The notes: generated by a model from the sequence alone, not told the origin. Shown: positions 18,177 to 26,972, counted from the first letter of the stretch. The stretch is 64,000 nucleotides of DNA from CAVZZG01 sp963779685 (GCA_963779685.1 CAVZZG010000003.1:496001-560000), one strand, 5' to 3'. Program-made: numbers and translations.

Positions 18177-19673
18177 GTGGCACTCGCATGCGAGCTGGCA
18201 CTCGGGCACCTCGGCCGGTCGCTGGAGGGATGCACCGTCCTCGACCCGGCCTGCGGCGACGGCGCCTTCCTGCGCGGCGTCACGGCACTCGGCGGGGCCG
18301 CACTGGTCGAGGGCGTCGACGCCGACCCGGTGGCGGTCGCAGCCGCGCGGGAGGCGCTGCCGGACGCCATCGTCCACCACGACGACGCGCTCACCCGGGC
18401 CTGGCCGGGCCGGTATGACCTGGTGCTCGGCAATCCGCCGTACGTCCGGCATCAGGAGCTCCGCGACCCGCTCGGCAGGTCGGGATCCTACGGCGCGACC
18501 GTGGCGTCCGCGCTGGCCCGGTTCGCCCCCGACCTCCGGCTTCCGGCCAGGGCCGATCTCTCGGCGGCCTTCCTCGCACTGGGCGTGTCGCTGCTCGCCG
18601 AGCGCGGGGTGCTCGCCTTCGTTACGACCAGCGCCTGGCTCGACGCCGCCTACGGCGAGCCCCTGGGGCGGTGGCTGCTCGATCGCGGACTGGTGGAGCT
18701 CGCGGAACGGCCCGCCGAGCGCACCTTCGCCGGCGCCGACGTCAACTCGGTGATCGTCATCGTCCGGCGCGGCGCGATCGGCGATGTGACGGTGCGCCAG
18801 GTGGGACGGCCGGTACGGACGGTGTCGCGGCCGGAGTTGCGCCGCGCTCCGAAGTGGGGTGGGCGACTGCTGCGCGCGCCGGCGGCCGCTCCGCTGCTCG
18901 GCCAGGGCGTGGCGCTGGGTGAGCTGTGCCGGGTCGGGTCGTACCTGATCACCGGCCACGACCGGTTCTTCTACCGTCGCGAGCCTGGCGACATCGACCC
19001 GCGTCTGCTGCGCCCGGCCGTCAAGTCGACGCGCGGCCAGCATGCCATCCAGCTCCGCGGCCCGGCACCGTGGTCACTGGTCTCCGCTGCCGACCCGGCG
19101 CAGCTCGGAGAGGCCGGAGCGGCCGCGGTGCGCTCCGGCGTCCCGCTCCGCAGTGGCGTCCGCAGCCGGCCGGTCTGGAGCGCGATCGAGCAGGAACCCG
19201 CTCCGGTGCTCTGCGTCCGCACGTCGCGCGCCCGGCACCTCGCATATCTCAACCCGCACGGCTGGGCCTCTGGCGAGTTCTACCGGGTGTGGCCGCCCGA
19301 GGGCGTCTCGCCCCGGGCCCTGGCGGCGTTCCTCAACTCCGCCGTCTGCGGCCTGCAACTCGAGGCCCTGGGACGGGCGTACGGCGGCGGCGGCGGGCCC
19401 CTGAAGGTCGAGCGGGCCGATCTCGTGCAGCTGCGGCTACCGCACCTCGATCGTCTCCGCGGTGCAGCCGGCGCGCTCGAGACCGCCCTGACCCCGCTGC
19501 TGGCCCGCGACATCGGCAACGTCGCCGGCGAGCGCGAGCGGTCGGATCGCGACCGGCTCGAGGCGATCTGCGCCGGGCTGGCCGGCGCCGACGCGGACGA
19601 GGTACGCGACGCCCATGTCGCGGCGGTCGCGGCCCGTGTCGACCGCGCCCGCCGCGTCATGACCGCGAGCTGA
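18177..19673 (+). CDS. N6-adenine DNA methyltransferase (TaqI/Eco57I-like), orphan
   Basis: Transfers a methyl group from SAM to adenine in DNA. Motif I is VLDPACGDGAF (SAM binding), the acidic strand-2 residue is in GVDADPVAV, and catalytic motif IV is NPPYV. The C-terminal half (SYLITGHDRFFYRR, AFLNSAVCGLQLEAL, KVERADLVQLRLP) resembles TaqI/Eco57I target-recognition domains. The conserved N-terminal motif YTPPAEVA lies upstream of the annotated GTG, in frame back to at least 18123, but without a canonical start. A GTG at 18052, overlapping the previous stop, is in another frame and would need a one-base change near 18115. No restriction endonuclease is nearby, so the role is probably regulatory or defensive modification. 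Confidence 0.75.
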   Translation: MALACELALGHLGRSLEGCTVLDPACGDGAFLRGVTALGGAALVEGVDADPVAVAAAREALPDAIVHHDDALTRAWPGRYDLVLGNPPYVRHQELRDPLGRSGSYGATVASALARFAPDLRLPARADLSAAFLALGVSLLAERGVLAFVTTSAWLDAAYGEPLGRWLLDRGLVELAERPAERTFAGADVNSVIVIVRRGAIGDVTVRQVGRPVRTVSRPELRRAPKWGGRLLRAPAAAPLLGQGVALGELCRVGSYLITGHDRFFYRREPGDIDPRLLRPAVKSTRGQHAIQLRGPAPWSLVSAADPAQLGEAGAAAVRSGVPLRSGVRSRPVWSAIEQEPAPVLCVRTSRARHLAYLNPHGWASGEFYRVWPPEGVSPRALAAFLNSAVCGLQLEALGRAYGGGGGPLKVERADLVQLRLPHLDRLRGAAGALETALTPLLARDIGNVAGERERSDRDRLEAICAGLAGADADEVRDAHVAAVAARVDRARRVMTAS

Positions 19674-19683
19674 TGTCAGGAGG

Positions 19684-21069
19684 CTACGACGTGAGGTCGT
19701 GCGCCATCTCGTCGAAGACCTTCACGAAGTGGTCGCAGTCCGCGAAGGTGTGCGTGATGGACAGCGTCCACTCCTCCTCGCGGCCCGGCGTCATGAAGAT
19801 GCCGCGATTCATGTTGTACAGCCACGCCAGGTCGCACAGCTCGCCGTCCTGGTTGGCCTTGAACGACTCGTAGTCGACGACCTTCGTGGGCGAGAAGGTG
19901 ACGCAGCCCTTCGACCCCACGCCGACCGCATACCCTGGCAGGTTGTACTTGGCGATCACGCCCTGGCAGCCCTGCAGGAGGTGGTCGTTGAGGGCGTCGA
20001 GATGGGCGTAGGCCGACGGCGTCATCACCTCGAGCAGGTTCGCGCGGGCCGCGGCCATCACGAGCGGGTTGCCGTTGTACGTGCCGACCTGGTAGACCTT
20101 GCCCGCGGTGACGGTCGACATGGCCTCCTCGGTGCCGCCGATGGCGCCCGACGGGAGGCCGCCGCCCAGTGCCTTGGCGAGCGTCACGAGGTCGGGCTCG
20201 ATGCCCCACTTCTCGGTCGCACCGCCGGGGGCGATGCAGATCCCGGTCTTCACCTCGTCGACGATCAGCAGGATGCCGTGGCGGCGCGTGATCTCACGCA
20301 CTGCCTCGAGGTACCCCGGCTCGGGCAGGATCACGCCGAGGTTCATCATGCACGCCTCCATGATCACGCAGGCGGGCTTGCGATCCTCGGCGATCAGGCG
20401 CTCGATCCGCCGTTCCATGGCGTCGGCGTCGTTGAACGGCACCGGCACGGTCATGTTCGCCACGGACTGCGGGATGCCGGCTCCGTACGGCAGCGAGGCG
20501 AGGTTGTCGCGATCGCCGATGGCCCCGTACGGGACGCCGATCGAGACCATGACGTAGTCGTGGTGACCGTGGTAGGAGCCGAAGATCTTCATGATCGTGT
20601 CGCGGCCGGTGTGCGCCCGGGCGATCCGGATCGCGTCCATCGTGGCCTCGGAGCCGGAGTTGACGTAGCGCCAGAGCGGCAGCCCCCAGCGGCGCTGGAG
20701 CTCCTCGGCGACGACGATGGCATCCTCGGTCGGGGCGGCGAAGTGCGTGCCCTGGTCGATGCGTTCCTTCACGGCCGCGGAGATCGCCGGGTGGGCGTGG
20801 CCCTGCACCATCGAGCCGAACCCGTTGTGGTAGTCGATCATGCGGTTGCCGTCGACGTCCCAGACGTAGGCGCCCTCGCCCCGCTCCAGGTAGATGGGCC
20901 ACGGGTCGCGCAGCTGGTAGGACGATGCGACCCCGCTCGAGAGCACCTTTCGGGCGCGCTCGAACATCTGGCCGGAACCCCTCGTCTCGGCGTTGAGATG
21001 CGTTTCCTCGCGCGACGACAGCTCGGCGATGCGCTCGCGGTCGATGGTGGTGGTGGACCTGGTGGCCAT
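19684..21069 (-). CDS. Class III aminotransferase, glutamate-1-semialdehyde aminomutase-like
   Basis: A 461-residue fold-type I PLP enzyme. YVNSGSEATMDAIRIAR and GSYHGHHD match the glutamate-1-semialdehyde aminomutase branch. LIVDEVKTG binds the cofactor and the Schiff-base lysine is in TLAKALGGGLPSG. The start is ATG 21069 with GGGGAG about eight bases upstream. It departs from HemL in the substrate region (SYQLRDPWPIYLERG instead of SPVRAF; GVPYGAIGDRDN), and it is longer, so it probably acts on another amino-ketone or amino acid. The next gene upstream makes siroheme precursors, so a tetrapyrrole role is possible but unproven. Confidence 0.75.
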   Translation of the reverse strand: MATRSTTTIDRERIAELSSREETHLNAETRGSGQMFERARKVLSSGVASSYQLRDPWPIYLERGEGAYVWDVDGNRMIDYHNGFGSMVQGHAHPAISAAVKERIDQGTHFAAPTEDAIVVAEELQRRWGLPLWRYVNSGSEATMDAIRIARAHTGRDTIMKIFGSYHGHHDYVMVSIGVPYGAIGDRDNLASLPYGAGIPQSVANMTVPVPFNDADAMERRIERLIAEDRKPACVIMEACMMNLGVILPEPGYLEAVREITRRHGILLIVDEVKTGICIAPGGATEKWGIEPDLVTLAKALGGGLPSGAIGGTEEAMSTVTAGKVYQVGTYNGNPLVMAAARANLLEVMTPSAYAHLDALNDHLLQGCQGVIAKYNLPGYAVGVGSKGCVTFSPTKVVDYESFKANQDGELCDLAWLYNMNRGIFMTPGREEEWTLSITHTFADCDHFVKVFDEMAHDLTS

Positions 21070-21139
21070 GGAACATCTCCCCTCGGAGCCGGCTGCGCGA
21101 AAGCGGCCGACGCCAGCAGGATACGGCCTGAGCCGTGAA

Positions 21140-21889
21140 TCAGGCAACCTGGATGGCGGCTTCCGCCGCGGCCCGCCGTTCGGCGAGCAGCGCGCGCACT
21201 GCGGGCTCGTCGCCGGCGCGCAGGAGAGCGATCGGATCGGGGTCGCCGTTCACGATGCCCTCGAAGAAGTCGCGTCGTTGCTCGTAGGTCGGGAACGTGT
21301 CCTTGGCCCACGCGCGCATGTCGTTCAACAGCTCCGCCAGACGTGCGTGGGAGGCGCCGAACTCCGCCGCGATCTCGCGTTTCAGCCGCTTGGCGAGCGC
21401 GGGGCTCGCACCGGAGGTCGAGATCGCGATGGCGATCGGACCGGCCCGGACGATGGCCGGGAGGATGAAGTTGCACAGCGGCGGGACGTCGACGACGTTC
21501 ACGAGCATCGCGCGACGCTCGGCATCCCGGAACACGCGGACGTTGAGCTCCGTATCCGCCGTGGCCGCGACTACGAGCATGCGGCCCTCGAGATCGTGCG
21601 TCACGTACTCGCGCTGCTCCCACGTGACGGCGCCGTCGGCCGCCAGTTCCCGGACGGCCGGCACCGCCTCGGGCGCGATCACCGTGACGCGCGCGCCCGC
21701 CGCCAGGAGGCCCTCGATCTTCTCGAGCCCGACCGGGCCGGCGCCGACCACCAGACAGGACCGCCCGGTCAGGTCGAGACAGGCCATGTAGAACGTCTTC
21801 TCGAGCATCAGCCGGGTGCACGTGCCGTCGCACGCCTCGAGCGCGAGATCGCACACACAGGGTCGGCGGGCAGTCGGCACGGCGCTCAT
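21140..21889 (-). CDS. Precorrin-2 dehydrogenase / sirohydrochlorin ferrochelatase (CysG N-terminal type)
   Basis: Converts precorrin-2 to sirohydrochlorin with NAD+ and may insert iron or cobalt for siroheme or cobalamin. After an unusual Cys-rich leader (CVCDLALEACDGTC) comes MACLDLTGRSCLVVGAGPVGLEK, the classic nucleotide-binding start of Met8p/CysG-N/SirC enzymes. VVAATADTELNVRVFRDA and NVVDVPPLCNFILPAIV, the dimer and active-site segment, follow, then STSGASPALAKRLKREI. An internal Met at codon 28 (MLEKTFYMACL) could be the real start, which would remove the Cys-rich leader. It lies between the class III aminotransferase and palindromic element A. Cobalamin synthesis is relevant because the window contains a corrinoid methyl-transfer system. 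Confidence 0.8.
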   Translation of the reverse strand: MSAVPTARRPCVCDLALEACDGTCTRLMLEKTFYMACLDLTGRSCLVVGAGPVGLEKIEGLLAAGARVTVIAPEAVPAVRELAADGAVTWEQREYVTHDLEGRMLVVAATADTELNVRVFRDAERRAMLVNVVDVPPLCNFILPAIVRAGPIAIAISTSGASPALAKRLKREIAAEFGASHARLAELLNDMRAWAKDTFPTYEQRRDFFEGIVNGDPDPIALLRAGDEPAVRALLAERRAAAEAAIQVA

Positions 21890-21892
21890 CGT

Positions 21893-22132
21893 AGCTACTT
21901 CCCCCGGTCAAAGCCCCCCGTGGTTCGGCCCGATCGGGCGGGGGAAGTAGCTTAGATTGGGGGCGCTCCGCGCAGTGTTGGTGGGCGATCCTCACCTACG
22001 ACCTCGACACCCTCGCCCGCTGCCTCCGCTAGCACCCACCCAGTCAACACCCGGCTGCTAGGCGACCCTGAGCTACTTCCCCCGACCACCCGATCCCGCC
22101 TCCCGAGAGGGCTCTTGCCGGGGGACGTAGCT
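21893..22132 (+). repeat. Composite palindromic element A
   Basis: Two long palindromes bracket a short central segment. Palindrome A1 has perfect 14-bp arms, AGCTACTTCCCCCG (21893-21906) and CGGGGGAAGTAGCT (21939-21952). Palindrome A2 has arms 22071-22084 and 22119-22132 with one mismatch. Between them lies TTAGATTG followed by a stretch that can be read as AILTYDLDTLARCLR-stop. Element B at 33510-33772 has the same order, arms and core in the opposite orientation. The element fills most of the 329-base gap between the siroheme gene and hemW; no gene was seen there. It looks like a non-mobile or non-autonomous (MITE-like) repeat. Confidence 0.7.
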
Positions 22133-22218
22133 GCTCACCCCAGGCGAACCCCCGGGGTGGGCTCGATCGGGGCGGGGACGGTGGCGATCGCCCGCCGGGG
22201 AGCGACGACAATGCAGGT

Positions 22219-23307
22219 GTGTGGCCGGTCCGGCATCTGTACGTGCACATCCCGTTCTGCGCACATCGCTGCGGCTACTGCGACTTCGTCACCGTCACCG
22301 GCAAGGATGACCGCCACGAACGCTACGTCACCGCCCTGATCGCCGAACTGGAGGCCCACCGCGGCGCCCTGGCCTCCCGGCTGGAGTCCGTCTACCTGGG
22401 CGGCGGCACGCCCACCATGCTCGCGGTGCCGCTCCTGGCGCGTCTGCTGGCGGCGCTTCCGGGTGCCGAGGAGCGGTCGATCGAGTGCAATCCGGAAACC
22501 GTCGGGCCGGAGCTGGCCGAGCTGCTCGCGGGGGAGCACATGCGCGTTTCGCTCGGTGCCCAGTCGTTTCAGCCGGCGCTGCTGGCCGTGCTCGAGCGGC
22601 GGGCCACGGCCGAGTGCGTGCGCGGATCGGTACGTCTGCTGCGCGCCGCGGGCGTCGGCGACCTCTCGCTCGACCTCATCCACGGCATACCGGGCCAGGA
22701 CCGGGCGGCGCTCGACGACGACATCGATCAGCTGCTCGCCCTCGCCCCTGACCACTGCTCGGCCTACGAGCTCGAGGCCAAGCCGGGCACGCGCTTCACC
22801 CATCGTCACGGGCCGGAGCTGGCGCGCCAGGCGGCACTGCTGGAGGATCACTACGAGCGCCTGATCGATCGCCTGGAAGCCGCGGGGTACCGGTGGTACG
22901 AGACGGCGAACTTCTGCCGGCCGGGGCGCGAGTCGCGGCACAACCGCGCCTACTGGACCGGTCGCGACTACCTCGGCGTCGGCGTCGGCGCAGTGTCCAC
23001 CCTCGGCGACGAGCGACGCACGAACCTGCCGCGGCTCGACGCGTACATCGATGGCGTGCTGGCGGGCGGGCACGCCCCGCATCGCGTCGAGCACGTCGAT
23101 CCGGCCACCCGGCTGCGGGAGCGGCTCATGCTCGGCCTGCGGCTCGAAGAGGGCGTGGCGATGGCGACCGTGGCCGAGGTCGTCGACCCGGCGGCGCTCG
23201 AGCAGCTGCGCGGCGCCGGGATCGTGCGGCTCGAGGAGGGTAGAATCGTGCTCGAGCGGCGGGGTCGCCTGGTAGCCGACGACGTCGTCGCCCGGCTGCT
23301 GACATGA
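22219..23307 (+). CDS. hemW: HemW-like radical SAM heme chaperone
   Basis: A radical SAM protein related to coproporphyrinogen III dehydrogenase; members of this short branch act as heme chaperones. 362 residues from GTG 22219. The [4Fe-4S] cysteines are C14, C18 and C21 in CAHRCGYCDF, the HemW-type C-x3-C-x2-C followed by Phe rather than the extended HemN motif. YLGGGTPTML, ECNPET, SLGAQSF and DLIHGIPGQ are all conserved. Its stop overlaps the hrcA start (ATGA). The hemW-hrcA-dnaJ order is common in Gram-positive bacteria and makes HemW, not HemN, the likely identity. Confidence 0.88.
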   Translation: MWPVRHLYVHIPFCAHRCGYCDFVTVTGKDDRHERYVTALIAELEAHRGALASRLESVYLGGGTPTMLAVPLLARLLAALPGAEERSIECNPETVGPELAELLAGEHMRVSLGAQSFQPALLAVLERRATAECVRGSVRLLRAAGVGDLSLDLIHGIPGQDRAALDDDIDQLLALAPDHCSAYELEAKPGTRFTHRHGPELARQAALLEDHYERLIDRLEAAGYRWYETANFCRPGRESRHNRAYWTGRDYLGVGVGAVSTLGDERRTNLPRLDAYIDGVLAGGHAPHRVEHVDPATRLRERLMLGLRLEEGVAMATVAEVVDPAALEQLRGAGIVRLEEGRIVLERRGRLVADDVVARLLT

Positions 23308-24332
23308 CCGACACCGAGATCACACCCCGCCGCGAGCGCATCCTCCGCTGGGTCGTCGAGGAGTACATCGCCACCGGCCAGCCGGTCGGGTCGAAGACGC
23401 TCGTCACGGCGGGCGGGTTCGACTTCGCCCCCTCGACGCTGCGCTACGAGCTCGCCTGGCTGGAGGAGGCCGGTCTGCTCGACCATCCGCACACCTCCGC
23501 CGGACGCGTCCCCACGGAGGCCGGGTACCGCTTCCACGCCGTTCGGCTGGTCGCCGAGCGCGCTCCGGCCGCGCCGTTGCCTGTTCAGCTGCCGGCGGCC
23601 TCGCAGGAGGTCGACGGAGCGCTGCGGGCGACGACCGAGGTGCTGTCGCAGGTGACGAACCTGCTCTCGATGGCGTCGGCCCCGCCGGCGAGCGCGACGG
23701 TCATCCGTCACGTCGAGGTGCTGCTGCTCCAGCCGCAGGTCGTGATGGTGGTCGTCATCACCGCGTCCGGCAGCGTCGAGAAGGGCCTGTTCGCGTTCGA
23801 GCAGGCCGTCGACCCCAAGCTCGTCGACTGGGCCCGTGCCTACCTGAACGAGACCGTGGCCGGCACGCAGATCGGGACGCACGCGCTGCGACGCCGGCTC
23901 GAGGCCCCCGACCTGACGCCGCGCGAGCGGGAGTTCCTCGCGGCCGTCGCACCGATCTTCTCCGACCTCATCGAGGAGGCCCACGAGCGGGTCTTCGTCG
24001 GCGGTGCGTCACGGCTCATGTCCGAGCTCCAGGCGCGGGACGTCCACGATCTCGGCCGGCTGGCCACGGCGCTCGAGGAACGCGCCACCATGCTCGGCCT
24101 GCTGCGAGACGCCCTCGCACAGGACCGCGTGATCGTCCGGATCGGCTCCGAGCACGGCGATCCGCGGATCTCGCCCCTGGCCGTCGTCGCCGCGAGCTAC
24201 GGCACCACCGCCCGCAACCTCGGGGTCATCTCGCTGGTCGGGCCCGTCCGCATGGACTACGCCGGCGCGATCGCCTCCGTTCGCGGCGCGGCCCAGGCCC
24301 TGTCGGATTTCGTCGAGGACGTCTTCGCCTGA
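23304..24332 (+). CDS. hrcA: Heat-inducible transcription repressor HrcA
   Basis: Represses class I heat-shock genes by binding CIRCE elements. The N-terminal winged helix is clear: RRERILRWVVEEYIATGQPVGSKTL, then STLRYELAWLEEAGLLDHPHTSAGRVPTEAGYR, a near-signature sequence. The remainder (IRHVEVLLLQPQVVMVVVITASG; LVGPVRMDYAGAIASVRG) is the usual GAF-like and C-terminal part. 342 residues, normal length. No CIRCE inverted repeat (TTAGCACTC-N9-GAGTGCTAA) was found in the intergenic regions here, so its targets are elsewhere. Translationally coupled to hemW. Confidence 0.93.
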   Translation: MTDTEITPRRERILRWVVEEYIATGQPVGSKTLVTAGGFDFAPSTLRYELAWLEEAGLLDHPHTSAGRVPTEAGYRFHAVRLVAERAPAAPLPVQLPAASQEVDGALRATTEVLSQVTNLLSMASAPPASATVIRHVEVLLLQPQVVMVVVITASGSVEKGLFAFEQAVDPKLVDWARAYLNETVAGTQIGTHALRRRLEAPDLTPREREFLAAVAPIFSDLIEEAHERVFVGGASRLMSELQARDVHDLGRLATALEERATMLGLLRDALAQDRVIVRIGSEHGDPRISPLAVVAASYGTTARNLGVISLVGPVRMDYAGAIASVRGAAQALSDFVEDVFA

Positions 24333-24386
24333 TCGTCGCGGGCGACGGTGCGGCGTCGCGAAGCGGCGCGGGTACGATCCGGCGGG

Positions 24387-25517
24387 ATGGCGGAACGGCG
24401 TGACTACTACGAGGTGCTCGGGGTCGAGCGGACGGCGGACGACGCCGCAATCAAGAAGGCCTTCCGGCGGCTCGCCCGCCAGCTGCACCCGGATGTCAAC
24501 AAGGACGATCCCTCGGCGGCAGATCGGTTCCGGGAGGTGGCGGAGGCCTACGAGGTGCTGTCCGACCCGCAACGGCGCGCGACCTACGATCGCTACGGCC
24601 ATGCCGGTCTCGACGGCCAGAATCTCTCGGCTGCCGACGCGTTCACGCAGACTGGCCTCGGCGACCTGTTCTCGATGCTGTTCGGCGAGGAGCTCTTCGG
24701 CGGCGGCGGCCGCGGCGGCCCCATGGCCGGTGCGGACGCCGTTGCCCAGGCGACCATTTCCCTCAGCGACGCCGCCTTCGGGGCTCGCGTGGATGTCCAC
24801 ATCGATGTGCAGGGCGCCTGCCCGCGCTGCGAGCGATCGGGTGCCGAGCCCGGCACCCAGCCGGTGCGGTGCGAGACGTGCGCCGGCGCCGGCCAGGTGC
24901 GCCAGGTCATGCGCTCCGTCCTCGGCCAGGTCGTCAGGACCCACACCTGCCCGACCTGCGGCGGCCGCGGCAGCACGATCGAGACGCCGTGCCGCGAGTG
25001 CCGCGGCAGCGGGCGCAAGGTCGAATCCCGGCTCGTGACCGTCGCGATCCCCGCGGGCATCGAGCACGGGCAGCAGGTGCGCGTCCGCGGCCAGGGCCAC
25101 GTCGGCGACCCGGGGGCGCCCGACGGCGACCTCTACGTCGGGATCATCGTCGCCGAGGACGAGCGCTTCCAGCGCGATGGCCACGATCTCGTCACGGTGC
25201 TCGACCTGACGATGACGCAAGCTGCGCTCGGTGCCACGATCGACGTGCCGACCCTGGACGGGACGGCATCGGTCGAGTTCAAGCCCGGCACCCAGCCGGG
25301 CGAGGTGCGGGTGCTGAAGGGCCAGGGCATGCCGAGCATCCGCAGCGGCCGGCGCGGCAACCTGCGCGTCCTGGTCAACGTCCTCGTCCCGCGGACACTG
25401 TCGGGCGATCAGCGCCGGCTCGTCCAGGAACTCGACGGCGCGCTCGAGGACCGCAACTACGACGCCGATGGCGACGGCGGCCTGCTCGGCCGGCTTCGTC
25501 GCATGCGGGGTGGTTGA
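24387..25517 (+). CDS. dnaJ: Chaperone DnaJ
   Basis: Hsp40 co-chaperone stimulating DnaK. The J domain has HPD at residues 34-36. A glycine-rich linker (FGGGGRGGP) follows. The zinc-binding region has four CxxCxGxG-type repeats: CPRCERSG, CETCAGAG, CPTCGGRG and CRECRGSG. The first is degenerate in its second glycine position. Substrate-binding domains follow (PAGIEHGQQVRVRGQGH; GDLYVGIIV; GEVRVLKGQGMPS). 376 residues from ATG 24387 with GGCGGG upstream. It is 54 bases from hrcA and overlapped by prmA. Confidence 0.95.
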   Translation: MAERRDYYEVLGVERTADDAAIKKAFRRLARQLHPDVNKDDPSAADRFREVAEAYEVLSDPQRRATYDRYGHAGLDGQNLSAADAFTQTGLGDLFSMLFGEELFGGGGRGGPMAGADAVAQATISLSDAAFGARVDVHIDVQGACPRCERSGAEPGTQPVRCETCAGAGQVRQVMRSVLGQVVRTHTCPTCGGRGSTIETPCRECRGSGRKVESRLVTVAIPAGIEHGQQVRVRGQGHVGDPGAPDGDLYVGIIVAEDERFQRDGHDLVTVLDLTMTQAALGATIDVPTLDGTASVEFKPGTQPGEVRVLKGQGMPSIRSGRRGNLRVLVNVLVPRTLSGDQRRLVQELDGALEDRNYDADGDGGLLGRLRRMRGG

Positions 25518-26283
25518 GCCCGCGCTCGTGCGCTGGAGCGTGCGGGTGCCCGCGGCCGCGGCCGAGGTGGTGGCCGCCCTGTTGCTGGACGCCTTCCCGG
25601 AAGGGCTCGAGGAGGAGTCGGACGATGGTGCGACGACGCTCTCGGGCTACCTGCCGGCAGGTCGCACGCCCGCGCTGCCGCCCGGCCTCATCGCGACGCC
25701 GGTCCCGGTCTCGCCCGGGTGGCGCGAAGGCTGGCGGGCGTTCCACCGGCCCGTCGTGCTCGGGCCGTTCTGGATCGGCCCTCCGTGGCTCGACCCGGCG
25801 CCGGGTTTGCGGCCGGTCGTCATCGAGCCGGGCCGTGCCTTCGGTACCGGCGCCCACGGCTCGACCCGTGCCGCGGCCGCGCTGCTGCTGCGGATTCCCG
25901 CCGGCGGCCCGATGCTCGACATCGGGTGCGGGTCCGGCGTGCTCGCGATCATCGCGGCGATGCTCGGGTTCCGGCCGGTGTCGGCGATCGACGTCGACCC
26001 GCTCGCCATCGAGGCGACCGGGGCCAATGCGCGTGCCAACGGCGTCGTGATCGCCGCACGCGTGGGCGACGCCCACGTCATGGAGCTGGCGCCGGCGCCC
26101 GTTGCCGTCGCCAACCTCCAGCTCGAGTTGCTGGGACCGCTGTTCGCTCGATCCGATCTGCCACCATCCGTCATCGTGTCCGGGCTGCTCGCCACCGAGC
26201 CGTTCCTGCCGCACGGCTGGGCCGTGCGCGACGAGGAGACCTGCGACGGCTGGCGCGCCGCCCGGTTCGAACACACGGCATGA
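25510..26283 (+). CDS. prmA: Ribosomal protein L11 methyltransferase
   Basis: Methylates ribosomal protein L11 using SAM. The N-terminal L11-recognition part is short (VRWSVRVPAAAAEVVAALLLDAFPEG), a linker WREGWRAFHRPVVLG matches the family, then PGRAFGTGAHGSTRAA and the SAM motif MLDIGCGSGVLAIIAA followed by AIDVDPLAIEAT. The catalytic-loop equivalent is VAVANLQLELLG; the usual NILA is replaced by NLQL. Start taken at GTG 25510, overlapping dnaJ by eight bases; GTG 25528 is an alternative. At 257 residues it is slightly short. Coupled downstream to rsmE. Confidence 0.85.
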   Translation: MVEPALVRWSVRVPAAAAEVVAALLLDAFPEGLEEESDDGATTLSGYLPAGRTPALPPGLIATPVPVSPGWREGWRAFHRPVVLGPFWIGPPWLDPAPGLRPVVIEPGRAFGTGAHGSTRAAAALLLRIPAGGPMLDIGCGSGVLAIIAAMLGFRPVSAIDVDPLAIEATGANARANGVVIAARVGDAHVMELAPAPVAVANLQLELLGPLFARSDLPPSVIVSGLLATEPFLPHGWAVRDEETCDGWRAARFEHTA

Positions 26284-26972
26284 GGCACACGTTCCATTTC
26301 TTCCTGCCGGAGGGCGAGTCCGGTGGCCACGGCGACGTCGTCCGCGTCTGCGAGCAGGATGCCCGCCGCATCGCGCGCGTCCTGCGGCTCGGCCGCGGCG
26401 ATCCGGTCGAGGTCGCGGACGGCTCCGGCCGCGTCTGGTCGGCAGTGGTCGCCGGGGCGGGAGAGGTGACGCTCGGCACCGTCATCCGGGAGTCGAGGCC
26501 GGCGCCGCCGCTGATCGTGCGCCTGGCCCAGTCGGGGCCGCGGTCGGACACCGCCATCGAGAAGCTCGTCGAGCTCGGCATCGAGCGGATATCGCCGCTC
26601 GAGACGGCCGGATCGCGCCGTGAGGCCCGCATCGACCGGTGGCAGCGGATCGCGGAGGCGGCCGCGTGCCAGGCCAAGCGCCCGAGAATCGCCGCCATCG
26701 AGGCGTCCGTGGCCTTCGCGGACGCGCTCGTTCCCGGTGCCGTGCTGCTGTCGCATCTCGAGCCCGATGCATCTCTGGGTGAGGCCATCGCCCGGGTCGC
26801 GCGTCCGGTCTCGCTCCTGGTCGGCCCGGAGGCCGGGTTCCTCGAGGACGAGCGAGCCGCGGCCCGCAGTGCCGGTATGCCGGTGGCCACGATCGGCGAC
26901 GTGGTACTGCGCACGGAGACCGCCGCCATCGCGGCGGCCGTGCTGACCCTCGAGCACCTCGAGTGCCTGTGA
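26280..26972 (+). CDS. rsmE: 16S rRNA m3U1498 methyltransferase
   Basis: SPOUT-class methyltransferase modifying U1498 of 16S rRNA. MRHTFHFFLP begins the PUA-like N-terminal domain, with HGDVVRVCEQDARRIARVLRLGRGDPVEVADG. The C-terminal knot has KLVELGIERISPLET, RWQRIAEAAACQAKRPRIA and VSLLVGPEAGFLEDE, then TIGDVVLRTETAAIAAAVLTL, the classical RsmE finger. 230 residues. ATG 26280 overlaps the prmA stop as ATGA. The prmA-rsmE pair after dnaJ is widespread. Confidence 0.92.
   Translation: MRHTFHFFLPEGESGGHGDVVRVCEQDARRIARVLRLGRGDPVEVADGSGRVWSAVVAGAGEVTLGTVIRESRPAPPLIVRLAQSGPRSDTAIEKLVELGIERISPLETAGSRREARIDRWQRIAEAAACQAKRPRIAAIEASVAFADALVPGAVLLSHLEPDASLGEAIARVARPVSLLVGPEAGFLEDERAAARSAGMPVATIGDVVLRTETAAIAAAVLTLEHLECL

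Noticed and set aside
19684..21069. Authentic glutamate-1-semialdehyde aminomutase (HemL)
   Set aside because: Family motifs fit, but the substrate-binding stretches differ (no SPVRAF, different GVPYGAIGDR loop), so a broader class III call is safer.
21893..22132. Palindromes as a simple rho-independent terminator
   Set aside because: Arms are long and GC-rich but there is no T-tract; the repeated composite arrangement needs another explanation, though termination may be a side effect.
23250..24386. CIRCE element for HrcA
   Set aside because: No TTAGCACTC-N9-GAGTGCTAA-like repeat seen in the gaps around hemW, hrcA or dnaJ.
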